A stretch of 64,000 nt of DNA from Neurospora tetrasperma FGSC 2508 (Eukaryota > Ascomycota > Sordariomycetes > Sordariales > Sordariaceae), in the NCBI RefSeq assembly GCF_000213175.1, contig NW_009799103.1, positions 1,256,009 to 1,320,008 on the forward strand, written 5' to 3'. The translations under genes were made by a program, and so were the position numbers. Shown piece by piece: positions 24,525 through 38,500 of this stretch. The notes beneath the pieces were generated by a model, which did not search any database, was not told the DNA's origin, and was given only the letters and a program-made list of their open reading frames with translations. Numbering within the stretch: the stretch's first letter is position 1; each line of letters opens with the position of its first letter.

Positions 24525-25692
24525 GGTTGCGGTTTGCGACGGATTGTTGATGGGACGGGCTTCAGTTTCTCTCGCGTTCCGTCTCGAAAATGCGCAGTTC
24601 TATCAGGGCGCAGAAAAGTGTGGAGTTGTGTGTTTGGATTTCAATATATGTGGAAGTTGTTGGTTGTTATTCGCTTGCCGGGATTGCAGTGTTTGAATGT
24701 CAGTCACAATATGTAATGGAGGTAATGGTGAGTTGAAGTGATTGAGCAGGGAAACAAGAAAGTGGACTAATTGTCCAATGGAGACTGCTGGTTGACGTTC
24801 TCTCCGTCGTCTTCGCGCGGCGGCCGGGCGTGTCGCGGGGAAGCTTTTTTTTTTTCCCGGTGGGGACCTTGCGGGATTACGGGGAAGATGCAGGTACCTT
24901 AACGCACTTATATGGAGAAGATGGGCGACTATGTAGAGATTCAGCTTCCAATTGTCATCAAAGCTTCCGTCTAACAAACCGACACAAGTTAACGTCAGTT
25001 ACACTTCCGCCCTCAGATTCGGAGCCGGCTACGGGACGAGCTCGTACAATGCCCGACCTTCTTAGGTAGAGAGGTACGTAGCTTTGGCTTGGAGATCCAA
25101 TGGACGGCTACTTGGACAGAGACAACAATGGAGGGTCCAAGCTCCCGTCTCTCCCGATCGGGCCGCTTCATGATTCGAGCATGCCCGCCCCGGCGGGGGG
25201 CCGTGTCCCGAGCTGGAGGGAGCGTCTGCCGGCAGCCCACTCCCCCACCACCATTCCAACCCTTGTTCAGCGCCTTGACGCCCTGTGAGTGCCCTGAAAC
25301 GATCAGCTTGACTGGTGGGGCATGTGTGCGTCTAGCGCCCGGCGCGTCAGACAAATTGGACCGTCTACAGTAGTCGCGTCTGGCGCGTCTCCCAGTTAAA
25401 CGACTTTAATGGGTTCCATGAGACTTTCCAAACATTGAAGTGCCTCCCATCTCACAACCCCATCCTCTTCACCAAACCAAGGGACCCTGTGCCAGCCATA
25501 CCTCGAATCTTGGCTGGCCCTCCATGTCAACCTACTTGTGAAAAGACATATTTCTGTTTCTTGTCTCTCCTTCCAATTCCGATTTATCTTGGATCGAGAG
25601 ATCCTACCAAATAGGACGGAAAACGGAGGGCAGACCAAAGCACAAGACGAACATCTCGAGGCCTACGCAAGGGCCAATTCGACTCTTCCAAC
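24525..25692. promoter_or_regulatory. Divergent upstream region of cox20 and DNA polymerase epsilon
   Basis: This 1168-bp gap between two start codons contains no gene I can support. I found no exact ACGCGT cell-cycle box in the non-coding part, only GGCGCGTC-like sequences near 25340 and 25384. Confidence 0.45.
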
Positions 25693-28600
25693 ATGCCCAA
25701 CACTTCTCTAAGGCGGCAGCCTCAAAAGGGCTACCGTCGCGGTGGCAAGAACGCCTACCATGGCGGATCCAAGACACGAACGTTCGCCGCCTCGGCCAGC
25801 GCCCGCGGCGAGGCTACCTCGACAGACGAAAAATGGGAAAGGACAGCCCTTGCGAACCAGATCGACGAGAACATGGGCTTCGCCCGATACGATGCCGGGA
25901 AGAAGCGCGAAGGCTGGCTGGTCAACGTACAACCGACATCCATCGACGACCCCCGTATCCCCGGCGGCGGCGGTCGCGCGGCACTCGACTGCTACTTCAT
26001 CGAAGAGGACGGGTCAACATTCAAAGCCACAGTCGAATATGAGCCATACTTTCTGGTCGCATGTCGAAAAGGCCACGAAGGCGAGGTGGAGGAGTGGTGC
26101 AAGAGAGTGCCTGGTGGCGGCTGCATCAAGTCCATCCGGAGGGTCGAGAAGGAAGATCTCAAGATGCCCAACCACTTGCTGGGCTATCGTCGAACATTCT
26201 TGGAGCTGAGGTTTCATAACGTGCAGGACTTGATGTCCGCCAAGCGCGACGTCATGCCCATTGCGGAAAAGAACAAAAAGGGCATGGATACCATGGATAC
26301 ATACGCCGAAGTAGCATCGTGGGTTCCTCTCATGTACCTGTACAGGCTGATCACCGCTGCTGACACAGACCTCCAACTAGAGCGAACGGCGGGTTTGATC
26401 TTTTTGATGACGATTCACGAAATGACGAGCGACGACATAATGCTGGTTTTGCAGAGGCGAGCGATTTCATTGTTGATATCCGGGAATACGACGTCCCATA
26501 CCATGTGAGAGTAATGATAGACTTGGGTCAGTTCTCCTTGCACAACCCCCGGCGTGTGTGCTCAGCTGACCATCCACAGACATACGAGTTGCTAGATGGT
26601 ACCATGTCGAGGCCAAGAATGGAGTCACGACAGTAAAAGTAAACGAGGAACGTTTGGCCATGGCCGATCCCGTCGTAATGGCGTTCGATATCGAGACCAC
26701 CAAGCTTCCCCTCAAGTTTCCTGACGCCGCTATTGACCAGATTATGATGGTCTCATACATGATCGATGGCCAGGGTTTCTTGATCACAAATAGAGAGATT
26801 ATCTCCGAAGACATTGCTGATTTCGACTACACACCGAAACCCGAGTACCAAGGTCCGTTTATGATCTTCAACGAACCTGACGAAAAGGCTCTCCTCGAAA
26901 GATTCTTCCTGCACATCAAGGAGGCCCGACCAACCGTCATCGCCACCTACAACGGTGACTTCTTCGATTGGCCTTTCGTGGAAGCTCGTGCCAGTATCAA
27001 CGGCATCGACATGTACCACGAGATCGGCTGGAAGAAGGACAGTGAGGATCAGTACAAGTGCAACTACAGCGTGCACATGGACTGCTTTCACTGGGTAAAC
27101 CGTGACAGTTATCTCCCCCAGGGCAGTAGAGGTCTCAAAGCCGTCACCGTTGCCAAGCTTGGATACGATCCCGATGAACTCGATCCCGAGCTCATGACAC
27201 CATATGCCAGCGAGAGGCCGCAGACGCTGGCCGAATACTCCGTCTCCGATGCCGTCGCAACATACTATCTGTACATGAAATATGTGCATCCTTTCATCTT
27301 CTCTCTCTGTACCATCTTGCCTCTAGGCCCAGACGATACACTAAGAAAGGGAACCGGTACGCTATGCGAGATGTTGCTAATGGTACAGGCTTACCAAAAG
27401 GAGATTGTGTTACCCAATAAACATGTCCAGCCTAAAGAGTCCTTCTGGGAAGGACACCTGTTGGACTCCGAAACGTACGTTGGTGGTCACGTCGAAAGTA
27501 TCGAAGCTGGCGTCTTCCGCGCCGATATTCCCGTCAACTTCGCGGTTGACCCTACCGCCGTGGATGAGCTGATTCGGGATCTTGATGCAGCCCTGACGTT
27601 CAGTATTACGGTTGAAGAGAAGAAGGAGTTGAGTGACATCGCCAATTACGACGAGGTCAAGGAGCAGATAACGGCCAGGTTGATGAATCTCAAAGAGACT
27701 CCCAATCGACTGGAACGGCCGCTCATTTACCATCTTGATGTCGCCTCCATGTACCCCAACATTATGACAACCAACCGATTACAACCCGATTCCATGATCT
27801 CCGAGTCAACTTGTGCAGCATGCGACTTCAACCGCCCAGGAAAGACTTGTGACAGAAGACTACCGTGGGCCTGGAGAGGAGAGTACCTGCCAGCCAAGCG
27901 CGACGAGTACAACATGATTCGCCATGCACTCGAGAACGAGAGGTTTCCAGGAAAATACCCAAACAGTCCGATGCGGTCATTCCAAGACCTGAGCGCAGAC
28001 GAACAAGCCACTCTCATCCGAAAGAGACTGCAGCTCTACTCACAAAAGGTGTACCACAAGATCCACGATTCCACCACGATTGTCAGAGAAGCGATCATTT
28101 GCCAGCGCGAGAACCCCTTCTACATCAACACAGTCCGTGACTTCCGTGACCGACGATACGACTACAAGGGCAAGGCGAAGGTGTGGAAGGGTAAGACGGA
28201 TTCACTCAAGAGCTCGGGCGCATCCGCGTCCGAAATCGATAATGCCAAAAAGATGATTATCTTGTTCGATTCCCTGCAGTTGGCCCACAAGGTCATTCTC
28301 AACAGTTTCTACGGATACGTCATGAGAAAGGGATCTAGATGGTACTCGATGGAAATGGCCGGTGTCACCTGTTTGACGGGCGCGACCATTATTCAGTTGG
28401 CGAGACAGCTCATTGAGCGACTGGGTCGTCCACTCGAGCTAGACACTGATGGTATCTGGTGCATGTTGCCGGCGACATTCCCAGAGAACTTTGTGTTCAA
28501 ACTCAAAAATGGCAAGAAGATGACCATCTCGTATCCATGTGTCATGTTGAACCATCTGGTCCATGACAAGTTCACCAACCACCAGTATCAGACTCTGGTC

Positions 28601-31600
28601 GATCCAAAGACCTTCAAATACGAGACGCACAGCGACAACTCCATCTTCTTCGAAGTCGACGGGCCGTACAAGGCTATGATCTTACCCACCTCTAAAGAAG
28701 AAGACAAGAACTTGAAGAAGAGATATGCTGTCTTCAATGACGATGGCAGTCTTGCGGAGCTCAAGGGCTTCGAAGTGAAGCGAAGAGGCGAGTTGAAGCT
28801 CATCAAGATCTTCCAGCAGCAGATCTTCAAGTTTTTCTTGGAGGGTACCACCCTGGCGGAATGCTACAATGCTGTCGCCAAGGTCGCTAACCGCTGGCTT
28901 GATGTACTCCATAGCAAGGGTGCAACGCTTGCGGATGAAGAACTTATGGAACTGATTTCGGAGAACCGCAGCATGACCAAGACATTGGAGGAGTACGGAA
29001 GCCAAAAGTCAACATCCATCACCACAGCCAAGCGCCTTGCCGACTTTTTGGGCGAGCAGATGGTCAAAGACAAGGGTTTGAACTGCAAGTTTATCATTTG
29101 CGCTCGACCCAAGAATGCCCCGGTCACCGAACGTGCAGTGCCGGTTGCCATCTTCTCTGCCGAAGAAGAAACGAAGAGGATGTATCTCAAGAAATGGCTC
29201 AAAGAGGAGCCTGCTGATACCGACCCTCGAGCACTCCTTGACTGGGATTACTATCTCGAACGTCTTGGGTCCGTCATCCAGAAGCTCATCACCATCCCAG
29301 CCGCTCTGCAAAAAGTTCGCAACCCGGTACCGCGCGTGCCGCATCCGGACTGGCTGCAGCGGAGGATCAACATCAAAGACGACAAGATGAAGCAAAAGAA
29401 GCTTACTGACTTGTTTGGGCCTACCACCAAAGGCCCCCTGCAAGATATCACCCACCTTGCGAACGGCACCCAGCTTGGAGATATGGAGGACTTTGGGAAC
29501 TTGCTGAAGCCCAAGACTGTCAGTGATGCTATCTCCGCCACGCAAAAAACGGTGACGGCTCAGAAACGCAAGGATCCCGAACCAGCAGCAGCCGAGAACC
29601 TGGACCCGTTTGCGGCGCTTCCTAAGAAGATGCCGTCGCCTAGCGAGGATTACGCGGCTTTCTTGGAGTACCAGAAGCAAAAGTGGAAGCTCCAGAAGCA
29701 GGCAAGGGCTCGTAGGCGACACTTGTTTGGCGAAAGGCGTGGCAACGCGCAGAGCAACATCCAGCAAACGTTCCGCAGTCAGGCTGAGATGACATTCCGA
29801 AACACCTGGCAGTTGCTGCAGCTGAGGGCATCAGACAGTCCAGGCATTGTTGTCGCCCATGTGCTGATCGATGCCAAGATCCACATTCTCAAGATTAACG
29901 TACCCCGGCAAGTATTCTTGAACTTGAAGAGTAGGGAACTGCCCGACATTGAAGTTGAGGGTTGCCATGTTGAACAGGTCAACCATACATTGCCTAATGG
30001 TCATTCTTCTGTGCATCTCTTCAAGCTCACGGTGCCGGAGGACATCTACTTTGCGGAAGCAGAAAAGTTCTCTCTATTATTCAACCATCCCAGTGTGGAA
30101 GGCGTGTATGAGAAACAGCTACCGCTCAACATGCGCGCCCTTCTTCAGCTTGGAAATCTTTGCACTATCGACGAAAGCCAACCTGGTGTACTTGGAAAGG
30201 GTCTTGACCAAGGATTCGACCTGTCCGGGTTGAAGAGACCACTCAAGCCGAGGGAGTACTTGGGCGATGCCCGTATGGCCTACATCTATCTCTCCCACAT
30301 TAGCGCTGGTGAGCGCCAGATCTTTGGTCTTTTCTCCACCACCAGTGACCAAGCCCACGTCATCATCCAGCAGAGGACCAAGGATGGAGGGCAAGACTTG
30401 CCAAACATCAACAAGCTCTATGCCGACATGTTGGCAAGGAGAAACCAGGAGGCTGCTGGAGCGGAGTGGCAAGAGTGTTTCCCGTACCAGGAAAAGCTGA
30501 ATATCAAGATCACCCAAGTTACCACCCGCCGGAAAGCTTTCCTTGAGGTTGGCGACATTGTCAAGAAACTGAGAAAGGAAGAGTCCGGACCGACCATGGT
30601 GGTCATCCAATCCTCACAGCGCAATCTATTGGTTCATGAGATTCCCATCTTGGGGGAATTCCCTGTGATGCCATTGCGGTATGATCAAGGGGACAGCTCA
30701 CTGCCCCCACTGGGCTGGCAAAGTGTGGTGGCCCGTCGGTTGGTCAATCACTACCTCAGCCTGGGTTCCTGGATCACCCATATGACGGCTCTTGCTCGGT
30801 ACGGCGACGTACCGCTATGCAACCTGGAGCGAGACGATCCCCGTTTCCTGATCGACATCGCATATGCTCGCCGACTCATGGCCAACAATGTCGTGCTCTG
30901 GTGGTCACCGAGTCCGCGCCCCGACCACGCTGGCTATGAGAAGGACGATGTGGTTGGCCCGCTCGATCAGGTTCAGATGCCGTCCGTTAACAACCCCGGT
31001 ACTTATGCCTCAGTATGTATAGACCTTGAGGTGCGGAACTTGGCTATCAACACCATTCTCACATCTTCGCTCATCAATGAGCTGGAAGGTGCGGATAACA
31101 TATCTTTCAATCCCGCCGCCGATGCAACCGGTAGTGGAGACGGCGAAGAATTTCTTTATTCGGAGAACGCTTTTGCCAATGCTGGCGTGCAGGTGCTCCG
31201 TGAGATGGTCAAGTCATGGTGGGCGGAAGCTTGCAAGGGGTCCACGATGGCCGACGTGATGGTTCAGCACTTGGTCCGTTGGGTCGAATCACCAGCCTCG
31301 TGTCTGTACGATCGTGCTCTGCATTATTACGTCCAGATGATGAGCCGCAAGGCGCTCCTCCAGCTCATGGCCGATTTCCGTCGCGTAGGATCGCAGGTTA
31401 TCTTTGCCAGCTCCAACAGACTTCTCCTCCAGACGACCAAGTCCGAGGTAGGAAATGCGTATGCATATACCCAGTACATTCTCAAGAGCATCAAGGGCAA
31501 ACCACTCTTTCACTTTATCGACCTCGAAATCAAGGAGTACTGGGACTACCTGGTATGGTATGACGAGTTCAACTACGGCGGCAAGGCGACACAAGAGGTT

Positions 31601-32659
31601 CTCGAGAGGGACGAACAGGACCTGCAGATGATTATGCACTGGCAAATGGCAACCTTTCTCCCTGTCCGTCTGCAGCCCATCTTCCGCGACTGGGTCGTCG
31701 AGTTCATCCAGCTGATGCACAGCATCAAGCGACCCTCTTTCGGCAGCGACCCAACAGCCACGCCACGTCTCACTCAACTGCCCGTCAACATGCGCAATGG
31801 CAATCTCGGCGAGGACGGCGCCGTCGGGCAAATCATCCTCGGCAAAGCCTTTGAGAAGCCTCTGAAGAAGGAAATCGCCAACCTCATCAACACGCAAAGG
31901 CGCGAGCTCCTGCACCCGGAGCTGGCAGGCGACTACACATTCCCCCAACTACCGGGATCTCACCTGTCTCACCTGTCTATGTCCAATTCCAAGTCTAGTA
32001 GTACCAAGAACGCGGCAGGAAAGAAAGTAGCAGCGTCGGCCAATCCGGTGCTCGAGCTCGTCAAGGCCCTGATGCAGGTTTTGTCTTTGGACAAGAACAT
32101 CACGCTCGAAGCGCGGCTGCTGCGCAAAGAACTCCTCGCCATGTTCGACGTACGCGAGTTCAGCAAGGAGGGCGCGTTTCAAAACCCATCGGAAAGTCTG
32201 AAACTGGCCCAGTTCAGCTGCGAAAACTGTACCATGGCTAGGGACATTGATCTCTGTCGAGACGAGGACTTTATGAGTTTTGCAGCCGTTTCTGACGTGT
32301 CAGCAGCAGGCGGAGCGGCCGGCGGCGAGTTGGAAGGACCTGCTCCAGGACAAGAAAAGGGAAGGTGGAAATGCCCTTACTGCGAAATGGACTACGACAG
32401 GAACGAGATTGAGGAGAGGCTGGTGGCGGAGGTGGAGGCCATGGTGGTGGAGTGGACGACGCAGGACCTCAAGTGCGGCAAGTGCGGGGCGCTGAGGGTG
32501 AACGAGTTCATGGAGCATTGTACGTGCAGTGGAGAATGGAGGGAGCTGGTCAAGAGGGAGGAGGTGATGAGATGGTTGAAGGTGTATAGGAATGTGGCGA
32601 GATATTATGGGTTGAGGATGTTGGGGGATGTGGTGGAAGGGGTTGTTGGGGGGTTGTGA
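25693..32659 (+). CDS. pol2: DNA polymerase epsilon catalytic subunit A
   Basis: Leading-strand replicative polymerase with 3'-5' proofreading. Exons 25693-26318, 26381-26526 and 26580-32659 (introns of 62 and 53 nt, donors GTGGGT and GTCAGT) give 2283 residues, close to the yeast protein. The exonuclease has Exo I FDIETT (D294, E296), Exo II TYNGDFFDWPF and Exo III YSVSDAVATYY. In the polymerase, motif A is DVASMYPNIM (D644), motif B is KVILNSFYGYVMRKGSRW, and motif C is ELDTDGIW (D879, D881), the epsilon-type version. The inactive second polymerase-like half follows. Two Cys clusters end the protein: CENCTMARDIDLC, and CPYCEMDY with CGKCGALR and HCTCSGEW; in yeast the C-terminal cysteines bind the small subunit. 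Every catalytic residue I checked is present, so it looks fully functional. The short second exon restores IDLDIRVARWYHVEAKNG across the joint. Confidence 0.98.
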
Positions 32660-35534
32660 TGTGCTTTCCTGGGTGTCAATCTACCGTAGAGGCGTTGGAG
32701 GTCCATGACTTTACCATTGGCATTGCAATGCAGGTGCTTGTTTTATTTATCTCAACCTCGTTTGGCTAACACGTGATATCGGCGCTGATAGACGAGCTGC
32801 TGTGCTTCATCATGGATGAGTGGACAGGTGTGGCGCCGGCCGAGGGTGTGAATGTGTAAACGTCAGACAGGCGTCAGCTCGAAAAGGCCTGAGACGTCTC
32901 GGACGGCGCCGACTGTACCTAACACGGGCGGTGGATAAAAAGCTGCATTTTGATGGGATTTCTGCACTTCTTCTTATCTCTAACCATCAACACCATATTA
33001 TGTAGGAAGTGTGGTCTGTGCCGAGATGACCCACACCACCATTCACATCCAAACCACCACCAGCATTTAGCAGGGATTTCTCCCTCGCACAGATAGTTCT
33101 CCAATCCACATGCACATCTCAATATCTATCGCTTCCTGGTCCAACATAATATCTAGAGTACTATTATCACACACTTTTTTTTTTCTTTTTTTTTTTTTTT
33201 TTTAGGACCTGTGGATCGCGGTGCCACTCGAAATACAAGGCGCTTTAGCAGATAGAGGTACTAACAGAGTCCGCTATATAGTGATCGGTAGGTGGCAGAC
33301 GCCCAACAAAAACCGGTCTTGGCGTGGGGTGGGTTCCACTGAATGCCCGGTGTTACGCTGGAATAGCTTACCTAAGTATGTACCTTAACTGAACCTCCTG
33401 TGCGACGGCTCAACGTCAAACCGACACGGCAGGGCTTCCATCCATGATCGCATCAGGCCGGGCTGCTTTCCTCCAACATCACTTTCCATTACTTCGCAAC
33501 AATGCTGGAAAAATGAGGGCGGCCTTTTTTCTTTATCAGCAATCAACCCTCTCCGTCGAGTTATTGACGCCGCGCCGCAGACTGACATGTTCGACTACCC
33601 AACCACCATCTCGTCGCCCAAGCGCATACCTATCAATAAGTATATGTTTGCTGCATGGTACAGCCAGCCCGCTCGGCTTGATGGCCCCCAACACGGCGGT
33701 CCCAATTTTGCAGGTGACGACGGTTGAGCCGCAGTCTACAGATCATGGCTGCACTTTGTGAAGCTGAACAGCCAGAGAAAAGAACCTCCGTCGCCAGCTC
33801 ATCGGCAACGGTAGCCGTATTGGGGTTGCTTTCCGCTGTCATGTCGCCGTTCAAACGAGATGCCAAATGGTGCCCGCCTCCTCTGAGCTGAGCCCTAAAA
33901 GGACAACCGTCAAACGAGCCCATGAACGCAAGCCATGGAAGACGTCAAGCGGTCTTTGTTGCGCCAATCAAATAGCCGCATAGGTACACGGAAGCAAACA
34001 TTCCCAACTGGACGGAGGCACTTATGGTCCAGCCCCAACACCCATTTGCCAGTTAGCTCACTTTGTTGTTTGCTTCGACATGTTCTGGCCAATTTTATAG
34101 CCAGCCACAATTCAGGTGTCTGACAACTAACAACTGGTCCGTCTTCTGCTTCACTCTTCTACCACGTCTTTTCACTTGCCTAGGTACCTGCCTAACTACC
34201 TACCTAGGCTGTGTTCGGGGCCGCTGTACAGCTGTAGAGAACACCGGGCAGTTCTGATGGCTGTAAGGTGCAGTCTAAAGCTGCACTTTTCGTATTCGGT
34301 TGGATTTAAGCAAAAGTCTGCAAGTCGCTGCAACCATCTGAATGTTCTATTTGACCAATCAGAAGGCTAGGATCCTTACTGAAATGTTGGCATTTCTTAA
34401 CTTTCTTCAAAACCCCTGACCCCATGTGTAAGGCTGCAAGAACTTGAAGCAGCAACAAGCTACCTCAGCACCTATGCCCTCTATTAATACAGCACTTTAA
34501 TTTCTCACAGCCCAATACCAACAAACACATAGCAGTAAAGAGCTTTTCGAAAGAGCCTTACCGTTGCCATACTGTACAGGGAGTGCAGCTGCGGGCTATG
34601 TGTACGGTAATATGTACAAAGCCTTCTCTACAGCAGTACAGCGGCCCCGAACATAGCCCTACATAGCCGAGCCACAAAAGTATAACTCACATCGCTCATG
34701 TATGGATATCACCACTTTCCCTTTTATGGTACAGCAAGCTAACGCATCTCTCAGCTCAGTGACGGTAATTCCGTCGTTGTTCCCCACCAACCCTCTTCGG
34801 GCGTGTTCATCCGGAATCTCTCCACTACAGATCCATCTCGACTTATAGGGCCCGCCCCAAGAATCATTATGACTTTTACACAAAACCACCCCGGCACCAT
34901 GGCCGGAGGAGCCGAGGGATTGGGAAGGAGAAGAGGAGAGATGTGATAACGGACCTTTGGCCCTTCTGGTTACGGGTCCAGCTCCGCCTCATTAGCCTTG
35001 CTTTAGCCTGGTCCACCTCACCTTGCATGGCATTCATCATCCAGTGATGAGAGAAGGAGAAGAACATACGCTTGTCATTGAGGCAGCTATCTCACTCGAG
35101 CGTCATGGTTTAGCACACACAATGTGTCTAAACGATAGCGAATCTCACCTAGAATGGCTAATTGGTCCTGGTGGTTCTAATCTCAAACTTCATCTTTCCC
35201 ATAAACAATGAGTTATTGAAAGCTCATTAGCACCCCGCAAACTCAAACTTAAAGTATACTCTTCTTTCCCGTTATCCTCCATTCTCTTTTTTTTCTCCCG
35301 ATTCATAGGGCTTTTGTTGCTGCCAGTGGTCTTGTCTTCTAGTTTTCCATCTTTACCCAGGCAAGATCTGACCCCGAGGAATTCCCATATCCCACGTAAT
35401 ATCCGGTCCGTTGTTTCAGTAGTTTGCTTACACGACGCCGGTTTTACTCCTGGGAGATATCAGCATCCAGCTAAAGCTGACTTCGCGCCTTTCAGCCCAT
35501 CTGTCACTTCTAAAGCGAGGGAAAACCAGAACCG
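32660..35534. other. Long intergenic stretch with T-rich run and a MITE
   Basis: Between the polymerase stop and the transporter start. It contains a T-rich run at about 33174-33203 and the inverted-repeat element at 34207-34658. I see no gene. The last 300 bases are probably promoter and leader of the transporter. Confidence 0.55.
34207..34658. mobile_element. MITE-like non-autonomous DNA element with 35-bp inverted ends
   Basis: The left end (34207-34241) starts GGCTGTGTTCGGGGCCGCTG and the right end (34658-34624, read on the minus strand) starts GGCTATGTTCGGGGCCGCTG. The two match at 33 of 35 positions. The 382 bases between hold no open frame of note. The flanks show a possible 8-bp target duplication, CTACCTAG to the left against CTACATAG to the right (7 of 8), but the exact end is uncertain by one or two bases. 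Size, TIR length and a likely 8-bp duplication suggest a hAT-type MITE moved by an element elsewhere. The high TIR identity suggests moderate age. Confidence 0.75.
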
Positions 35535-38500
35535 ATGTCCGAACAACATCAACAGCCAACCTCGCGCCACAATGATCCGGATAAGCGTGGTAGTGGGTCG
35601 CCTACCTCCGACATCCTGCCTCCGATGGCACCCCTAATAGCCTCCCATCATCCGCCGGGACCCCATCGCTCCTACTCGGAACCCGTCCCGATGATCAATC
35701 AGCACCATCATACCCGCCAACCGCCACGCACGGGGGAGTCCTCAACCGACGAGGATGAGGAGGTCTTGGTCCGCGTTCTGGATCCGTCCAAGCTCGAAGA
35801 AAACATACCCTCGTTCGAGGACTGGAAACCTGGCAAGCAGGAGCTAGCAGTCATGATCACCATGGCCATCATCAGTCTCATGGTGGCGCTTGACGCCACC
35901 ATCCTCGTGTCCGTTCTGCCCACGCTGGCTGAAGACTTTGGGGGGACATCGACGGACGCCTTCTGGGCGGGGACGTCCTATCTCCTCACATGCGCTGTAT
36001 GCCAGCCCTTCATCGCCGCCTTGTCGGACATCTTTGGGCGCAAGGAGATGCTCTTTGTGAGCGTGCTGCTCTTCACTCTAGGCACGGCTTTGTGCGCACC
36101 CATTGCCAAGGGCTTCGCCGTGTTCTTTGCCGGCAGATCGGTGCAGGGGATCGGGGGTGGTGGGATCATCACCATGGGTCAGGTCATCTTTGCGGATATC
36201 GTGCCGCTGAGACAGAGGCCAAAGTACTTTGCTATTGTGCTGGGAGCATGGGCCTTGGGGAGCGTGCTGGGACCATTGATTGGAGGGCTGTTTGTTGAGC
36301 ATGCGATTTGGAGGTGGTGCTTTTATTTAAACGTGAGTCTTCGTTTTCTAGAAGTGAGTAGGGGGATTCAATGACTGATACCAACCAATGATAGTTCCCC
36401 TTTTGCGCAATGGGCCTGCTTCTTGTGCCCGCCTTTGTCAAGCTCACAACCAAGAAGACCTCTTTAGGCTCCAAGCTGTCCAGAGTCGACTGGCTCGGTG
36501 GCTTCCTCTTCATTGGAGGACTGACCAGTTTTCTCGTCGGCATGTCCTGGGCGGGTATCCAGTTCGAGTGGCGCAGCGTGCAGACAATTGTGCCCATGAC
36601 CGTTGGCGGCGTCAGTGTCCTTGCCTCCATCATCTGGGAGAAGTACGGCGCCCGTGAACCCTTCCTTCGCGCATCTCTCTTCTGCTCAGGCTCCGCCATT
36701 GCCGCCTACGGCTGTGCCCTGTTCCAGGGTCTCATCCTGTTCTGCGCCCTCTACTATGTGCCCTTCTACTTTACTGCCGTCCGCTTCACCTCGCCCACGC
36801 AGTCCGGCCTCAACATCTTTCCCGTCACTTGCCTGCTTCTTCCGGGATCTATTGTCATCTCGCTCATGACCTCCCGCCTGGGGCACTTCCGCTGGTCTAT
36901 CTGGAGCGGCTGGGTGCTCGCCACCATTGGCTGTGGTCTGCTCCATTACCTGAAGCAAGACACCAAGACCGCCGTATGGGCTGTGATTCTTGCCATCTTC
37001 GGCATCGGTCACGGCATGCTCCTGACCAGCGTCAACGTCGGCATCCAAGCCATCAGCCGGGTCGAAGACGCCGGCAGCGCTGCGGCCATGTACGCCTTCA
37101 TGCGTACGCTCGGCATGTCGCTCGGCGTCGCTATTGGCGGCACCGTGTTCCAGAACGTCATGGTCAAGCGGCTCGAGCAGCTCGGTTTGCCCGTCAAGAT
37201 CGCCCACAATTCGGAGCAGTTTGTCCAGCAGATGCTGCTCATGGATCCCAACGATCCCGTGCGGGTCGGCGCCCTCGAGGCGTACGTCGTCGGCTTCCAC
37301 GGCGTCTTTTGGATCATCACCGGCGCCGGGGTGGCGGCGCTGATCTGCAGTCTGTTCATCCAGCATCACAGCATGGATAAGATTCTCGAGTCCAAGTTTG
37401 TCCTGCGCGGCGCCAAGGTACCGCCTGTCATGTTTACTGATGCAAGGCCGGGACAGACGGTGACGGCGCCGGCGCCTGTTATGGCTGTGGTGTCAAATCC
37501 GCATAACAATCATAACCACCACGGTAGTAGTACAGCCGCTGCTGATTCTCATGCCACAGCCGTTCCCGGGCGCAACAGCGAAAGACTTCCCAGACTTTTC
37601 GGTGGCGGCGGCGGCGGTGGTGGTGGTGCTGGTGGTTATGCTGCTCACTTCACTATCCCATCAAGACCAGCTTCAACAAAGTCAACCGGCTCAGATACAG
37701 ACAGCACCAATGGCAAAGAAGCCGTAGTGGAGGAACAGCACGACAACAATGACGGTACCTACGATTGTGCGCCTTCCTCGTCCACCAGCACGGATCACAA
37801 CAGGGCTCGTGAGCAGCAGCAGCAAGCGCAGTCGCAAGATGGAGGGGAATCCACTGATTCGGAGGCGGCAAGATGGGAGCAGGCTGTTGCAGTGACGTAC
37901 TGTAATGGGCCTGATGGCCAGAGGTACCCGGTTTTCCTCCTTTCCGACGATTACGCATCCCAGGCACCGGCACCGGCACATGACGCTGCTATCAATGATG
38001 CCGAAGTTACGAACAACGCCGCCAGTACAATCGGAACCACCCTCAACAGGCACTCGACCATCTCTACTGCCTCGCTCTCCTCCTCTTCCTCTTCCTCTTC
38101 GTCGTCCTCCGCGAATTCTAACGGCTCTTCCCGATCATTCTCTTTCTCTTCGTCGTCTTCTTCTTCGTCATGCAACGTCAGCGATAAAGACATTGGCACC
38201 AACAACCTTGCGGCGGACATGAACAAGTCATTTAGAAGCGACTCTTCCTCTGCCTCTGCCTCCGCCTCCGGAGTGACCGAGCTTCCTGTGCCCCGCGCGG
38301 GAATTCTTATGGTTCGACAAGTCGAAGTCGTTTCTGTCCCGCGAGAGGAGGTCGAGGCGGCAAGGGAGGAGGAAAGGCATGCTGAGATTGAGAGTACCCC
38401 GTCGTACAATTATTATTCTTCTTCTTCAGGTGGTGGTAATGAGGAGGAGGAGGCTTGGCCTTTGAAGACGACGACGACGACGACAAGGAGTGAACAAGGA

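Noticed and set aside
26753-32518. Many antisense open frames of 60-250 residues within the polymerase gene
   Set aside because: They mirror the GC-rich codon use of the sense strand and have no motifs, and the sense protein is certain.
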